Origin: Crocinitomicaceae bacterium
Lineage (GTDB): Bacteria; Bacteroidota; Bacteroidia; Flavobacteriales_D; Crocinitomicaceae
Reading direction: 5' to 3'
Length of the DNA stretch: 64,000 nucleotides
Assembly: GCA_002709305.1 (NCBI GenBank)
Contig: PAQM01000015.1
Coordinates: forward strand, 1 to 64,000
The translations under genes and the position numbers were made by a program. This document shows, piece by piece, positions 47,626 to 56,697 of the stretch (its first letter is position 1; the number at the start of each line of letters is the position of its first letter). Below the pieces are notes generated by a model. The model saw only the letters and a list, made by a program, of their open reading frames with translations. It ran no database searches and was not told the origin of the DNA.

Positions 47626-48456
47626 TTATTTAATCTGTATTGATGATGTCATTGATGTATTTTCATCTGAAATACGAACAATATATTGTCCGGCATTTAA
47701 AGAAGAAAGATTAAGTTTTATATTGTTATCTCCTTCAACTAAATCATTTTCAGAAGTATAGACTACTTGTCCAAGTAAGTTACTTATTTCAATTCTTGCA
47801 GAATTTCCATTTTTTGAATTAACTGAGATAGTTATATTACCACTTGAGGGATTAGGAAATATTTCACTTTTGTTAAGACTTGATTCATTTAATGAAGATA
47901 TACCAGAACAATTCATAACATTAGGTGAAAATCCAGCACTTGACATTGCTGTCTCAAAATCACCAATTCCTGTAACAGGCCATATATCTGCATTTTTCAG
48001 CTTCATATCTGGACCAACTAAACAGTATGTTGGATATCCAGCTGGTAGAAAAGATGCTATAACTGCATCACCACCCCCTTCATTTCCTGAAGCAGCCGGT
48101 GCTGGGCTGTGTCCTGAAGAAATAGAATATTGATTTTCAAATGCTAGAACTTGTGCATCACTATCTCCAGTAGCTATAGAGATACAGAATAGATCACCTT
48201 CATTACATCCATATTTTTGATGGAGTTCACTAAAGAATGGAACTGTTGATTGACAAGGTGGACATGTAACGAAAAAGAAGTCAATTAGTACCCATTGACC
48301 AGAAGCTGTTATACTACTTAAAGTGTGAGTGTTTCCATGAACATCAGTTACTGTGAAGTCACTTACAGTTTGACCAACTGAAAAACCTCCAACTTGACTA
48401 AATGATAATTGAATAAACATCAAAAGTGATGCTAAAAGTGTAATTGTTTTTTTCAT
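47626..48456 (-). CDS. Surface redoxin with T9SS type-A tail
   Basis: A 276-residue protein: signal peptide (to about LSFSQ), then a thioredoxin-fold redoxin/TlpA-like domain (about 25-185) with the active-site CPPC motif after DFFFVT (about residue 65), then a type-A T9SS sorting domain (IFPNPSSGNITISV, ISNLLGQVVY, LNAGQYIVRISDE). CPPC redoxins usually act in the periplasm as thiol reductants or oxidants, for example in cytochrome c maturation; the sorting tail instead implies secretion through the outer membrane. The redox partner outside the cell is unknown. Convergent with the T9SS protein gene at 46047. Confidence 0.88.
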   Translation of the reverse strand: MKKTITLLASLLMFIQLSFSQVGGFSVGQTVSDFTVTDVHGNTHTLSSITASGQWVLIDFFFVTCPPCQSTVPFFSELHQKYGCNEGDLFCISIATGDSDAQVLAFENQYSISSGHSPAPAASGNEGGGDAVIASFLPAGYPTYCLVGPDMKLKNADIWPVTGIGDFETAMSSAGFSPNVMNCSGISSLNESSLNKSEIFPNPSSGNITISVNSKNGNSARIEISNLLGQVVYTSENDLVEGDNNIKLNLSSLNAGQYIVRISDENTSMTSSIQIK

Positions 48457-48536
48457 AATTTTTTGATTAGTTATTATTTAATATTGCTAATATATCTAAT
48501 AATGGTATTAAAATCATATTTTTTTTTAATAGATAT

Positions 48537-48566
48537 AAAAAAAAGCGCTCATATGAGCGCTTTTTT
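48537..48566. terminator. Bidirectional terminator after rplT
   Basis: A8, the 16-base palindrome GCGCTCATATGAGCGC (48545-48560), then T6. On the minus strand it lies 16 bases past the rplT stop and ends the translation operon. Confidence 0.92.
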
Positions 48567-48582
48567 AAATTTTGTCAAGCAA

Positions 48583-48930
48583 TTATTTTTTTACTTTATC
48601 AATAACTGCTTTAAAAGCATCAGGATGGTTCATAGCTAAATCTGCAAGTACTTTACGATTAAGTTCAATTTTACTTTTGTTAACTAGCCCCATAAATTGA
48701 GAATAACTCATTCCATGTTGACGAGCACCTGCATTGATACGCATAATCCATAGTGAACGGAAATTTCTTTTCTTTTGTTTTCGTCCAGTGTATGCATAAA
48801 GCATACCCTTTTCTACTGCATTTTTAGCAACTGTCCAAACATTTTTTCTTCTTCCAAAGTAACCTTTGGCGTGCTTCATTACTTTTTTTCGTCTTGCTTT
48901 TGACGCAACGTGATTAACTGATCTAGGCAT
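48583..48930 (-). CDS. rplT: 50S ribosomal protein L20
   Basis: A 115-residue basic protein needed early in 50S assembly, binding 23S rRNA. It begins [19 protein letters not shown] and contains GYFGRRKN and [11 protein letters not shown]-like sequence ([14 protein letters not shown]), all family signatures. Last gene of the leftward thrS-infC-rpmI-rplT operon, which is conserved across bacteria. A hairpin in the unusual 91-base gap before it may be an L20 autoregulatory site. Confidence 0.97.
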   Translation of the reverse strand: MPRSVNHVASKARRKKVMKHAKGYFGRRKNVWTVAKNAVEKGMLYAYTGRKQKKRNFRSLWIMRINAGARQHGMSYSQFMGLVNKSKIELNRKVLADLAMNHPDAFKAVIDKVKK

Positions 48931-48944
48931 AATTTTAGTTTTTT

Positions 48945-48990
48945 GACAAAGAGTGCATCAATACTTAAGATGTCTTAGTTACTCGTTGTC
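48945..48990 (-). promoter_or_regulatory. Hairpin between rpmI and rplT
   Basis: In the RNA sense, GACAACGAGT (48990-48981) pairs with ACTCTTTGTC (48954-48945), ten positions with one mismatch, enclosing a small CATC/GATG stem (48972-48956). The outer stem ends 14 bases before the rplT start. L20 represses its own operon through RNA structures in other bacteria, so this is a candidate leader of that sort. Confidence 0.4.
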
Positions 48991-49021
48991 GGGTTAACAT
49001 TTTTAATAAACCTGTATGAAA

Positions 49022-49219
49022 CTATTTCATACATAATTGTTGTTTGACATTCGCTTCATCGGCTTTATGAACTAAGCCAGAGTGTGTCAAATTACGTTTT
49101 TGCTTTTTAGTCTTTTTTGTTAGAATGTGACTTTTAAAAGCATGTTTTCTTTTAATTTTACCAGTGCCAGTTACTTGGAATCTCTTTTTAGCACTGGATT
49201 TAGTTTTCATTTTTGGCAT
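49022..49219 (-). CDS. rpmI: 50S ribosomal protein L35
   Basis: A 65-residue, highly basic ribosomal protein with the family start [20 protein letters not shown] and the later RNLTHSGLV. It sits between infC and rplT as in most bacteria; the 34-base gap from infC and shared strand indicate co-transcription. Confidence 0.97.
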   Translation of the reverse strand: MPKMKTKSSAKKRFQVTGTGKIKRKHAFKSHILTKKTKKQKRNLTHSGLVHKADEANVKQQLCMK

Positions 49220-49253
49220 TTTACTTAATTTTAATTACCTATTTTTTTAGTTT

Positions 49254-49805
49254 TTATTTTTTCTTAGAATTAATCATCATAATCATTCTTTTTCCCTCTA
49301 ATTTAGGCATTTGTTCAATTATACCATAATCTTCAAGTTCTTGAGCTAATCTAAGTAGAAGTATTTCTCCTCTATCTTTAAACACAATTGTACGTCCTCT
49401 AAAAAAAACATATGCTTTAACTTTATTTCCTTCTTTTAAGAACTTTTTTGCGTGAGCTAATTTGAATTCAAAGTCATGATCATCCGTATTAGGCCCAAAT
49501 CTAATTTCTTTTAAAACAACTTTGCTCTGTTTTGATTTTAGTTCTTTTGCCTTCTTTTTTTTATTATATAAGAATTTTTTATAGTCTAAAATTTTACATA
49601 CTGGTGGATCAGCTTTGGGAGAAATTTCAACTAAATCAAGTTCTGCTTCTTCAGCTTTTTTAATAGCTTCTGATGTTGCTATAATAATAGGTTCAGCTCC
49701 TTCTCGAATTAATCGAATCGTTTTTGCATAAATCTTTTCATTAATCCTATGCTCTGGTTCTTCTTCTCTTCTTGTAAACCTTCTTCTGTTGTTAGGTCTT
49801 CTCAT
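49254..49805 (-). CDS. infC: Translation initiation factor IF-3
   Basis: A 183-residue IF-3, which binds the 30S subunit and proofreads initiation. It has an Arg-rich N-terminal extension ([15 protein letters not shown]), the N-terminal domain ([34 protein letters not shown]) and the C-terminal domain ([34 protein letters not shown]). The start is a normal ATG rather than the rare AUU used for autoregulation in E. coli. It starts 8 bases after thrS. Confidence 0.97.
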   Translation of the reverse strand: MRRPNNRRRFTRREEEPEHRINEKIYAKTIRLIREGAEPIIIATSEAIKKAEEAELDLVEISPKADPPVCKILDYKKFLYNKKKKAKELKSKQSKVVLKEIRFGPNTDDHDFEFKLAHAKKFLKEGNKVKAYVFFRGRTIVFKDRGEILLLRLAQELEDYGIIEQMPKLEGKRMIMMINSKKK

Positions 49806-49813
49806 TAATTAAT

Positions 49814-51757
49814 TTAATTATTTAAAGCTAATTCACTTTCAATTTTATCGTTAATAATTTTTACAAAATTTTCGAGGCTCATAGCACCTAAGTCCCCATC
49901 TCCTCTTTTACGCACAGCTAACTCATTGTTTTTTGCTTCTTTCTCACCAATTATTAGCATGAAAGGAATTTTATTTAATTCCGATTCACGTATTTTTTTG
50001 CCAATTTTCTCATTACGATCATCAACGAATCCGCGAATATCGTAATTATTTAGTAATTGTAAAAGATTTTTGCAGTAATCATTATATTTCTCACTAATTG
50101 GTAGTATTGTAATTTGATTTGTTGTTAGCCATAATGGGAAATCTCCTGCACAATGTTCTAATAATACTGCTACAAATCTTTCCATAGAGCCAAATGGAGC
50201 ACGGTGAATCATTATTGGCCTATGTTTTTGATTGTCAGTTCCAGTATATTCTAATTCAAAACGTTCAGGTAAGTTATAGTCTACTTGGATTGTACCTAGT
50301 TGCCATTCTCTTCCTAAAGCATCTTCTACCATAAAGTCTAGTTTTGGTCCATAAAATGCTGCTTCACCATATTCGATTACAGTTTTAAGATCTTTTTCAT
50401 TACTTGCATTAATAATAGCTTTTTCAGCTTTATCCCAATTCTTATCAGAACCGATATATTTTCCTGGTTTTTCAGGATCTCTTAATGAAATTTGGGCTTT
50501 GAAATTTTCAAATTTTAGAGTTTTAAAAATATATAACACTAAATCAATTACTTTTTTAAATTCATCCTCTACTTGATCTTGAGTACAGAAAATATGAGCA
50601 TCATCTTGCGTAAACCCTCTAACACGAGTTAATCCATGAAGCTCCCCTGATTGTTCGTATCGGTAGACTGTACCAAATTCTGCGTATCTTACTGGTAAAT
50701 CTTTATATGATTTTGGTTTCGCTTTATATATTTCACAATGATGGGGACAATTCATAGGTTTTAGAAGAAATTCTTCATTTTCATCAGGTGTGTTTATTGG
50801 TTGGAAAGAATCTTTTCCATATTTACTATAATGACCAGAACAAGTATATAATTCTTTGCTTCCAATATGTGGAGTGATTACTTGATCGTAGCCATGTTTT
50901 TTTTGAGCTTTTTTTAAAAAGTTTTCTAGACGCTCTCTTAATGAAGCTCCTTTTGGAAGCCAAAGCGGTAGACCTTGACCGACACGTTGTGAAAAAGTGA
51001 ATAAATCAAGCTCTTTACCTAACTTTCTATGATCTCTCTCTTTCGCAAGTTGAATTTTTTCAAGATAATCATTTAGTTCTGCGTTTTTAGGAAAGGTAAT
51101 TCCATAAATACGCGTTAGTTGTTTTCTTGTCTCATCTCCTCTCCAATATGCACCAGCAATTGATGTTAATTTAATTGCTTTAATGAAACCTGTATTTGGT
51201 ATATGAGGACCACGACATAAATCTGTGAAATTTCCTTGAGTATAGAATGTGATATTCCCATCTTCCAAGTCATCTATTAATTCTAACTTATATTCATCTT
51301 TTTTATCTTTGAAATAATTGATTGCTTCAATTTTTGAAATAGTTTTTCGAATAAAGGGATTTTTTTCTTTTGCTAACTCCTTCATCTTTTTTTCAATTTT
51401 TTCCAAATCAGCTTCAGTAATAGTATAATCCATAAAATCTACATCATAGTAGAATCCATTTTTAATTGGTGGGCCAATAGCTAATTTAATTCCAGGAAAA
51501 TAGAATTCTAATGCTTCTGCCATTAGGTGTGCTGAAGAGTGCCACATAGTTGATTTTCCTTCATTATCATTCCAAGTTAATAATTGTAATTTTGAATCAA
51601 TTGTTATAGGTCTATTGGCATCAATAACTTCATTATTCACTTTTGCCGCAAGAACATTTCTAGCGAGGCCTTCTGATATACTTTTTGCAATATCCATTGG
51701 AGATGTACCATTTTCAACTTTTTTAATGGAACCGTCTGGTAATGTTATATTGATCAT
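49814..51757 (-). CDS. thrS: Threonine--tRNA ligase
   Basis: A 647-residue class II synthetase charging tRNA-Thr. Domains in order: TGS (1-60), editing domain with [11 protein letters not shown] and [10 protein letters not shown], catalytic domain with [45 protein letters not shown] and [11 protein letters not shown], and the anticodon-binding domain (about 545-640). First gene of the thrS-infC-rpmI-rplT operon. A TATCTTTG box (51788-51781) 24 bases before the start fits a Bacteroidota -7 element. Confidence 0.97.
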   Translation of the reverse strand: MINITLPDGSIKKVENGTSPMDIAKSISEGLARNVLAAKVNNEVIDANRPITIDSKLQLLTWNDNEGKSTMWHSSAHLMAEALEFYFPGIKLAIGPPIKNGFYYDVDFMDYTITEADLEKIEKKMKELAKEKNPFIRKTISKIEAINYFKDKKDEYKLELIDDLEDGNITFYTQGNFTDLCRGPHIPNTGFIKAIKLTSIAGAYWRGDETRKQLTRIYGITFPKNAELNDYLEKIQLAKERDHRKLGKELDLFTFSQRVGQGLPLWLPKGASLRERLENFLKKAQKKHGYDQVITPHIGSKELYTCSGHYSKYGKDSFQPINTPDENEEFLLKPMNCPHHCEIYKAKPKSYKDLPVRYAEFGTVYRYEQSGELHGLTRVRGFTQDDAHIFCTQDQVEDEFKKVIDLVLYIFKTLKFENFKAQISLRDPEKPGKYIGSDKNWDKAEKAIINASNEKDLKTVIEYGEAAFYGPKLDFMVEDALGREWQLGTIQVDYNLPERFELEYTGTDNQKHRPIMIHRAPFGSMERFVAVLLEHCAGDFPLWLTTNQITILPISEKYNDYCKNLLQLLNNYDIRGFVDDRNEKIGKKIRESELNKIPFMLIIGEKEAKNNELAVRKRGDGDLGAMSLENFVKIINDKIESELALNN

Positions 51758-51780
51758 TTTGTGAAAATAAAATTAGAGAG

Positions 51781-51788
51781 CAAAGATA
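51781..51788 (-). promoter_or_regulatory. Candidate -7 box for the thrS operon
   Basis: TATCTTTG on the minus strand matches TAnnTTTG and lies 23 bases upstream of the thrS ATG. The nearest upstream TTG is 29 bases away, outside the usual 17-23, so only half of the promoter consensus is met. Confidence 0.35.
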
Positions 51789-51925
51789 GTGAATTCTATT
51801 TAGTAAATTATATTATTCAATAGCATCAAATTAATTATGTAGATTCTTTTTAATAAAATTTTGTTTCAATCTATCTGATAAAATTTTTAAGTCTATTATT
51901 TTTGTAATTTAATTTATACAATTCT

Positions 51926-54394
51926 ATGAGCTTAGTATATGCTCAAATATTTTTTTATTTATTTTTATTTTGTTCATTTAGTTCGGCTCAAAAGCAATAT
52001 TTTATAAAATTTAATGATAAGGAAATAAAATTAGATGGAGAATTAAATGAAAAACATTGGCAAGATGCTGAAATTGCTTCAGGATTTATTGTGAATTCAC
52101 CTATATATGGAAGTCCATCGAAATTTAGTTCAGAAGTAAGGTTGTATTATGATTCTGAGGCAATATATGTAGGTGGTATTCTGAAAGATCCTTTCCCAGA
52201 TTCTATTAGTTATTCATTATCACAAAGAGATCAAACAGGTAATGCTGATTGGGTAGGTGTTTCAATTGATCCTTATGGTAATAATGTTAATGCATTTAGA
52301 TTTGTTGTTACATCTGCAGGGGTCGAAATTGATGGTTTAGAATCTATAAATGATATTGATTATTTATGGAATTCGGTATGGAGAAGTGCTACAGCAAGGC
52401 GTAATGATGGTTGGTCTTTTGAAATGAAAATACCTTTTTCAGCTATACGATTTCCTAATAAGGATGTTCAAGAATGGAATTTTAATATTTGGCGACAAGT
52501 TAGGCGTGTAAGAGAAATTTCAACTTGGAACGCTGTAGATCCTAACTTATTTGGAAAGATAACACAATCAGGTAAGTTAATAGGTGTACAGGGTGTTAAA
52601 TCTCCAATCAGATTATCTTTTTCACCATACGCTACTAGTTATTTGGTTAATACTTATGATAATTTGGAAGAGAGTCAAATATGGAATACTCGTTTAACAG
52701 GTGGGATCGATTTGAAGTATGGTTTAAATGATGCTTTTACACTAGACATGATATTAATTCCGGATTTTGGTCAAACTTTATCAGATAATGAAATTCTTAA
52801 TTTAGGTCCTTTTGAAGTTTATTACAATGAAAATCGTCCTTTTTTTTTAGAAGGTACAGATTTATTTAATATTGGTGGAGTTTTTTATTCTCGACGTATA
52901 GGTGGTCAACCATATAGATCAGCTTACAATAACTTAGATTATGATAAAGGTGAAAGAGTTGTTAGAAACTTACAACAAGTTCCATTAATTAATGGAAGTA
53001 AAGTTTCTGGAAGAACAAAAAAAGGTTTGGGAGTTGCTGTTTTTAATGCATTAGAGTCTAGATTAGATGCAACAATTGAGGATAGTAATGGAGTTCAAAG
53101 ACAGTATGAAACGAATCCTTTGACTAACTATAATGTTTTTGTTTTATCGCAAAATTTGAAGAATAATAGTACAATTTCTTTAGTTAATACTAATGTTATG
53201 AGAAATGGTGTTGCGCATGATGCAAATGTAACTGTAGGATCAGCCGAATTATATACATCAAATGGTAAGTATAAAATTTCATCAGATTTAAAATTTTCAT
53301 CTATTTTTAATGATAAACCAGAATATGGGTATGCATTATCTTCCTCTATTAGGAAGATTTCTGGTATATGGAGATATAGATTTGGATATAGCGAGGAAAG
53401 TGACCGATTTAATCCAAATGATTTAGGTTTTTTATATAATAATAATGCTCGAATCTATGATGCAGCTATTAGTTGGAATAGTTTTGAGTCAAGTAAGTTT
53501 TTTTATAGAAGATCAGCATCTATTGCTTTAAAATATGAAGAGTTGTATAAGCCACAACTTTTCAATTATTTTCATGTTAAAGTGCATTTAGGAGGGTTAC
53601 ATAAGAAGCAATTATATACTCGTATTACAGCAAACATTTATCCTTTTGGTATTATTGATCATTTTGAGTCGCGTAAGTTTGGAAAAGAGGTTAGATTTAA
53701 TCCAAATGCAATGTTAAAATGGATGTATTCTTCAGATTATAGTAAAAGGTTAGCCTTAGATGGTGATTTTTGGTTTAAACAATTTTTTGGAAGAGATCAA
53801 TATGGTTTTGGAATGTATATAAGTCCAAGGTTACGTGTTTCTGATAGAATGTTTCTTATTTGGAATACAAAACTTGAATTTATAAGAGGAGATTATGGTT
53901 TTGTTACTTCAAAAGAGTCTTCTTACGAAGATTTTATATTACTAGGTTTTCGCGATCGTGAATTAGTAGTCAATAAAATATCTACAGAGTTTTTATTTAC
54001 TAATAGAATGAGTATTGATTTACAGTTTAGACATTATTGGCAGCAAGTAAGATATATCAATTTTGCAACCTTAGAAGATGATGCTATTATGTCATCAACT
54101 ACTTATAATCCATTGCAAGATAATGGCGAATCTGTTCATAATACTAGTTATAATGCTTTTACATTAGATTTAAATTATCGTTGGGTGTTTATTCCTGGGA
54201 GTGAACTTAGAATTGTATATAAGAATAATATTTTTTATTCTAAGACAGAACTAGATGAAAGTTATTTTAGAACTTTTGATTCGCTTTTCAACCAACCTCA
54301 AATTAATAGTATATCTATGAAATTATTGTTTTTTATAGATGTTCTTTATTTTCGTTCAAATAGAGTAAAGAAAAGTTTAAAAAATAAAATCTAA
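51926..54394 (+). CDS. CBM9-like / DUF5916 outer membrane protein
   Basis: An 822-residue protein with signal peptide (to about SFSSAQ), a carbohydrate-binding family 9-like domain (about 28-225, KLDGELNEKHWQDA, then RLYYDSEAIYVGGIL), and a large C-terminal DUF5916 region (about 235-822) that looks like an outer-membrane beta-barrel (FFLEGTDLFNIGGVFYSRRIG, alternating aromatic strands). CBM9-like domains bind sugars in some enzymes, but the ligand here is unknown and no hydrolase motif is present. The protein type is common and poorly studied in Bacteroidota. Divergent from thrS. Confidence 0.88.
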   Translation: MSLVYAQIFFYLFLFCSFSSAQKQYFIKFNDKEIKLDGELNEKHWQDAEIASGFIVNSPIYGSPSKFSSEVRLYYDSEAIYVGGILKDPFPDSISYSLSQRDQTGNADWVGVSIDPYGNNVNAFRFVVTSAGVEIDGLESINDIDYLWNSVWRSATARRNDGWSFEMKIPFSAIRFPNKDVQEWNFNIWRQVRRVREISTWNAVDPNLFGKITQSGKLIGVQGVKSPIRLSFSPYATSYLVNTYDNLEESQIWNTRLTGGIDLKYGLNDAFTLDMILIPDFGQTLSDNEILNLGPFEVYYNENRPFFLEGTDLFNIGGVFYSRRIGGQPYRSAYNNLDYDKGERVVRNLQQVPLINGSKVSGRTKKGLGVAVFNALESRLDATIEDSNGVQRQYETNPLTNYNVFVLSQNLKNNSTISLVNTNVMRNGVAHDANVTVGSAELYTSNGKYKISSDLKFSSIFNDKPEYGYALSSSIRKISGIWRYRFGYSEESDRFNPNDLGFLYNNNARIYDAAISWNSFESSKFFYRRSASIALKYEELYKPQLFNYFHVKVHLGGLHKKQLYTRITANIYPFGIIDHFESRKFGKEVRFNPNAMLKWMYSSDYSKRLALDGDFWFKQFFGRDQYGFGMYISPRLRVSDRMFLIWNTKLEFIRGDYGFVTSKESSYEDFILLGFRDRELVVNKISTEFLFTNRMSIDLQFRHYWQQVRYINFATLEDDAIMSSTTYNPLQDNGESVHNTSYNAFTLDLNYRWVFIPGSELRIVYKNNIFYSKTELDESYFRTFDSLFNQPQINSISMKLLFFIDVLYFRSNRVKKSLKNKI

Positions 54395-54429
54395 AACTTC
54401 ATAAGCAGAAAGTGTTAGATAAAATATAT

Positions 54430-55545
54430 TTATCTATTTAGCATAACTGGCATAACAAGCATTAATATATCTTCATCCTTGTTTTTCTCAGATGGAGTTA
54501 ATAAACCAGCTCTACTAGGTTCACTCATTTCTAAACAAACTTCTGAAGTATCAAGGTTATTTAACATTTCCATTAAAAATCGAGAATTAAAACCAATTTC
54601 CATATCCTCACCTGAATAATTACAAGTTAAACGTTCATTTGCTTCATTCGAAAAATCAATATCTTCAGCTGATAAGGAAAGTTCAGATCCAGCTAGTTTT
54701 AATTTTATTTGGTGTGTCGTTTTGTTTGAAAAAATAGAAACTCTTTTAATTGAACTTAAAAATTGTAATCTATCAATTTTAAGAACATTAGGATTCTCTT
54801 TAGGAATTACTGCTTCATAATTCGGATATTTACCATCAATTAGACGACATATTAATACATTTTCATTAAATGTAAATACAGCATTTGAATCATTGTATTC
54901 TAATTTAACATCTTCATCACCTTTTAAGTTAAGTTTTAAAAGGTTTAGAGGTTTCTTTGGTAAAATAAAAGAAGAGCTTCCAGAAGCTTGAGAATCAGTT
55001 CTTGAATAACGAACAAGTTTGTGCGCATCTGTAGCTACAAATGTTATGTTATCTGGAGAAAATTCACAGAAAACTCCACTCATTACAGGTCTCAAGTCAT
55101 CTATACCTGTAGCAAATAATGTTTTATTAATTGCATTTGAAATAATTTCTCCAGAAATATTAATTGAGCTAGGTGAACCTAATTCTGGTGTACGAGGAAA
55201 ATCTTCACCATTATATCCAACCATTTTAGATTTACCATTATCGTATGCTATTTCAACTGAAAAAGTGTTTTTATTAACTAAAAAAGTACATGGCTGATCA
55301 GGAAGATTTTTTAATACATCTAATAACAATTTTGCAGGGATCGCAATTTTACCTTCTTCTTTTGCTTCTACTTTCATTGAAGTACGCATTGTTGTTTCTA
55401 AGTCAGACGCAGATATAGTAAGTTTGCCATCTATAATTTCAAATAGAAAATTATCTAAGATAGGTAAGGTGTTGTTAGTACTTAAAACTCCTGAAATTCT
55501 TTGAAGTTGTTTTAATAAAGATGCACTTGATATTACGAAATTCAT
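54430..55545 (-). CDS. dnaN: DNA polymerase III beta sliding clamp
   Basis: A 371-residue ring protein that tethers DNA polymerase to DNA, loaded by the clamp loader that includes DnaX. It starts MNFVISSASLLKQLQRISGVL, with three similar domains and family motifs such as LPILDNFLF, ATDAHKLVRYSR and a C-terminal LMLVMPVMLNR. It is not next to dnaA; instead it is downstream of the gliding genes. TAGTTTTG (55580-55573) is a -7-like box upstream but no spaced TTG is found. Confidence 0.97.
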   Translation of the reverse strand: MNFVISSASLLKQLQRISGVLSTNNTLPILDNFLFEIIDGKLTISASDLETTMRTSMKVEAKEEGKIAIPAKLLLDVLKNLPDQPCTFLVNKNTFSVEIAYDNGKSKMVGYNGEDFPRTPELGSPSSINISGEIISNAINKTLFATGIDDLRPVMSGVFCEFSPDNITFVATDAHKLVRYSRTDSQASGSSSFILPKKPLNLLKLNLKGDEDVKLEYNDSNAVFTFNENVLICRLIDGKYPNYEAVIPKENPNVLKIDRLQFLSSIKRVSIFSNKTTHQIKLKLAGSELSLSAEDIDFSNEANERLTCNYSGEDMEIGFNSRFLMEMLNNLDTSEVCLEMSEPSRAGLLTPSEKNKDEDILMLVMPVMLNR

Positions 55546-55648
55546 TTAAAATATATTATTATTTAATACACTCAAAACTATTAATTAATTAGTAATTATT
55601 TATATTATATTTTGTTCTTTTACGTGTTAGTTATTAACAAAATGTTAG

Positions 55649-56686
55649 CTATTTTTTTTGCTTATCAAGCATAGAAATATCCATAGGAAAATAAATATGT
55701 CCTAATAATAGTGGGTTGAAAACAAAATATTGACATTTCACAATCTCTCCAGTTGGTAATTCCATCCAAAAACGGTCTTTATCTGTGTCTCTATATTCTA
55801 TTTGCTCTGTATTTGTGTATTCATTTATTTTAATTCTAAAACATTTAAGTTTTGTTGTTGAATTATTTGTTTCAGTTAAAGATAAAACGCAAAAAGGACT
55901 AGTTTTTTTTAGACTATCTATTTGTTTTTCATTTAGTTCAAAATTAGCTTGTTCATAATGTATTTTTTGATAATTATTGAGATATCTAAAAATCATACTT
56001 GTGTCTACATATTCTAATGGTTTTCCTTGTTGAAAAACACTCATATTGGTTCCATTTTTCCTTACTGTAAAACTTCTTTCAGGTTCATCAAAGAATTTTA
56101 GATCTACCTCTTTAATATCTTCTATTTTTAAAGTAAATATATCTGTACATAACCATTTTCTATAATCAGCGAAAAAGCGAGGTTCAATAATTCCATTTAC
56201 ACCTTTTATTTTCATAATTACAGGATTGTCACTTTTTCCATATTTTTTAGAGTCCAGTAACATTATTTGACCATAATGATCTTGAGCACTTGGACCTATA
56301 TACCATGATTTTATCCATTCACCATTTTCATATATATCCACTTTTGAATGTTGGCTAGACATAAGTTTTTTATACTTTTCGTGTGAACTTTCAGGTAAAT
56401 ATCCTTTGAACTCTATATTTCTAAATGTTTCTAAAATGAATTCTACGTTTGTTTGTTGTATACAATTTCCATTTTTGTCTGTCCAATCTTCTTCATTTCG
56501 TATAATTTCAAAACTTCTATTAAAGGCGTCGTTGATAATTATTTTATCAATGTTTTCAGTGTTTTTAATTGCAAACTCAATTAGTTCTAAATCTGATTTA
56601 CCTTTGTTTTTATAAAGAATATTAACATAATATGTCAACCCTAAAATAATAACCAATGCGAATATTAGTTTAATTAATTTTTTCAT
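55649..56686 (-). CDS. DUF4340-like membrane-anchored protein
   Basis: A 345-residue protein with one N-terminal membrane segment (about 4-25) and a long extracytoplasmic part. NENWTD-type wording (IRNEEDWTDKNGNC), a WYIGPSAQDHYGQIMLL segment and RKWLCTDIFTLK are in keeping with the DUF4340 group found beside ABC-2 gliding-type transporter genes, but the match is from memory and moderate. It lies 11 bases after gldG, so it probably works with the GldF/GldG complex. Length and folding look complete. Confidence 0.65.
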   Translation of the reverse strand: MKKLIKLIFALVIILGLTYYVNILYKNKGKSDLELIEFAIKNTENIDKIIINDAFNRSFEIIRNEEDWTDKNGNCIQQTNVEFILETFRNIEFKGYLPESSHEKYKKLMSSQHSKVDIYENGEWIKSWYIGPSAQDHYGQIMLLDSKKYGKSDNPVIMKIKGVNGIIEPRFFADYRKWLCTDIFTLKIEDIKEVDLKFFDEPERSFTVRKNGTNMSVFQQGKPLEYVDTSMIFRYLNNYQKIHYEQANFELNEKQIDSLKKTSPFCVLSLTETNNSTTKLKCFRIKINEYTNTEQIEYRDTDKDRFWMELPTGEIVKCQYFVFNPLLLGHIYFPMDISMLDKQKK

Positions 56687-56697
56687 TTCATTAAATT

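Noticed and set aside
54417-54435. Hairpin AGATAAA-N5-TTTATCT between the DUF5916 gene and dnaN as a terminator
   Set aside because: Only one G-C pair per arm and no clear T-tract; too weak in AT-rich DNA.
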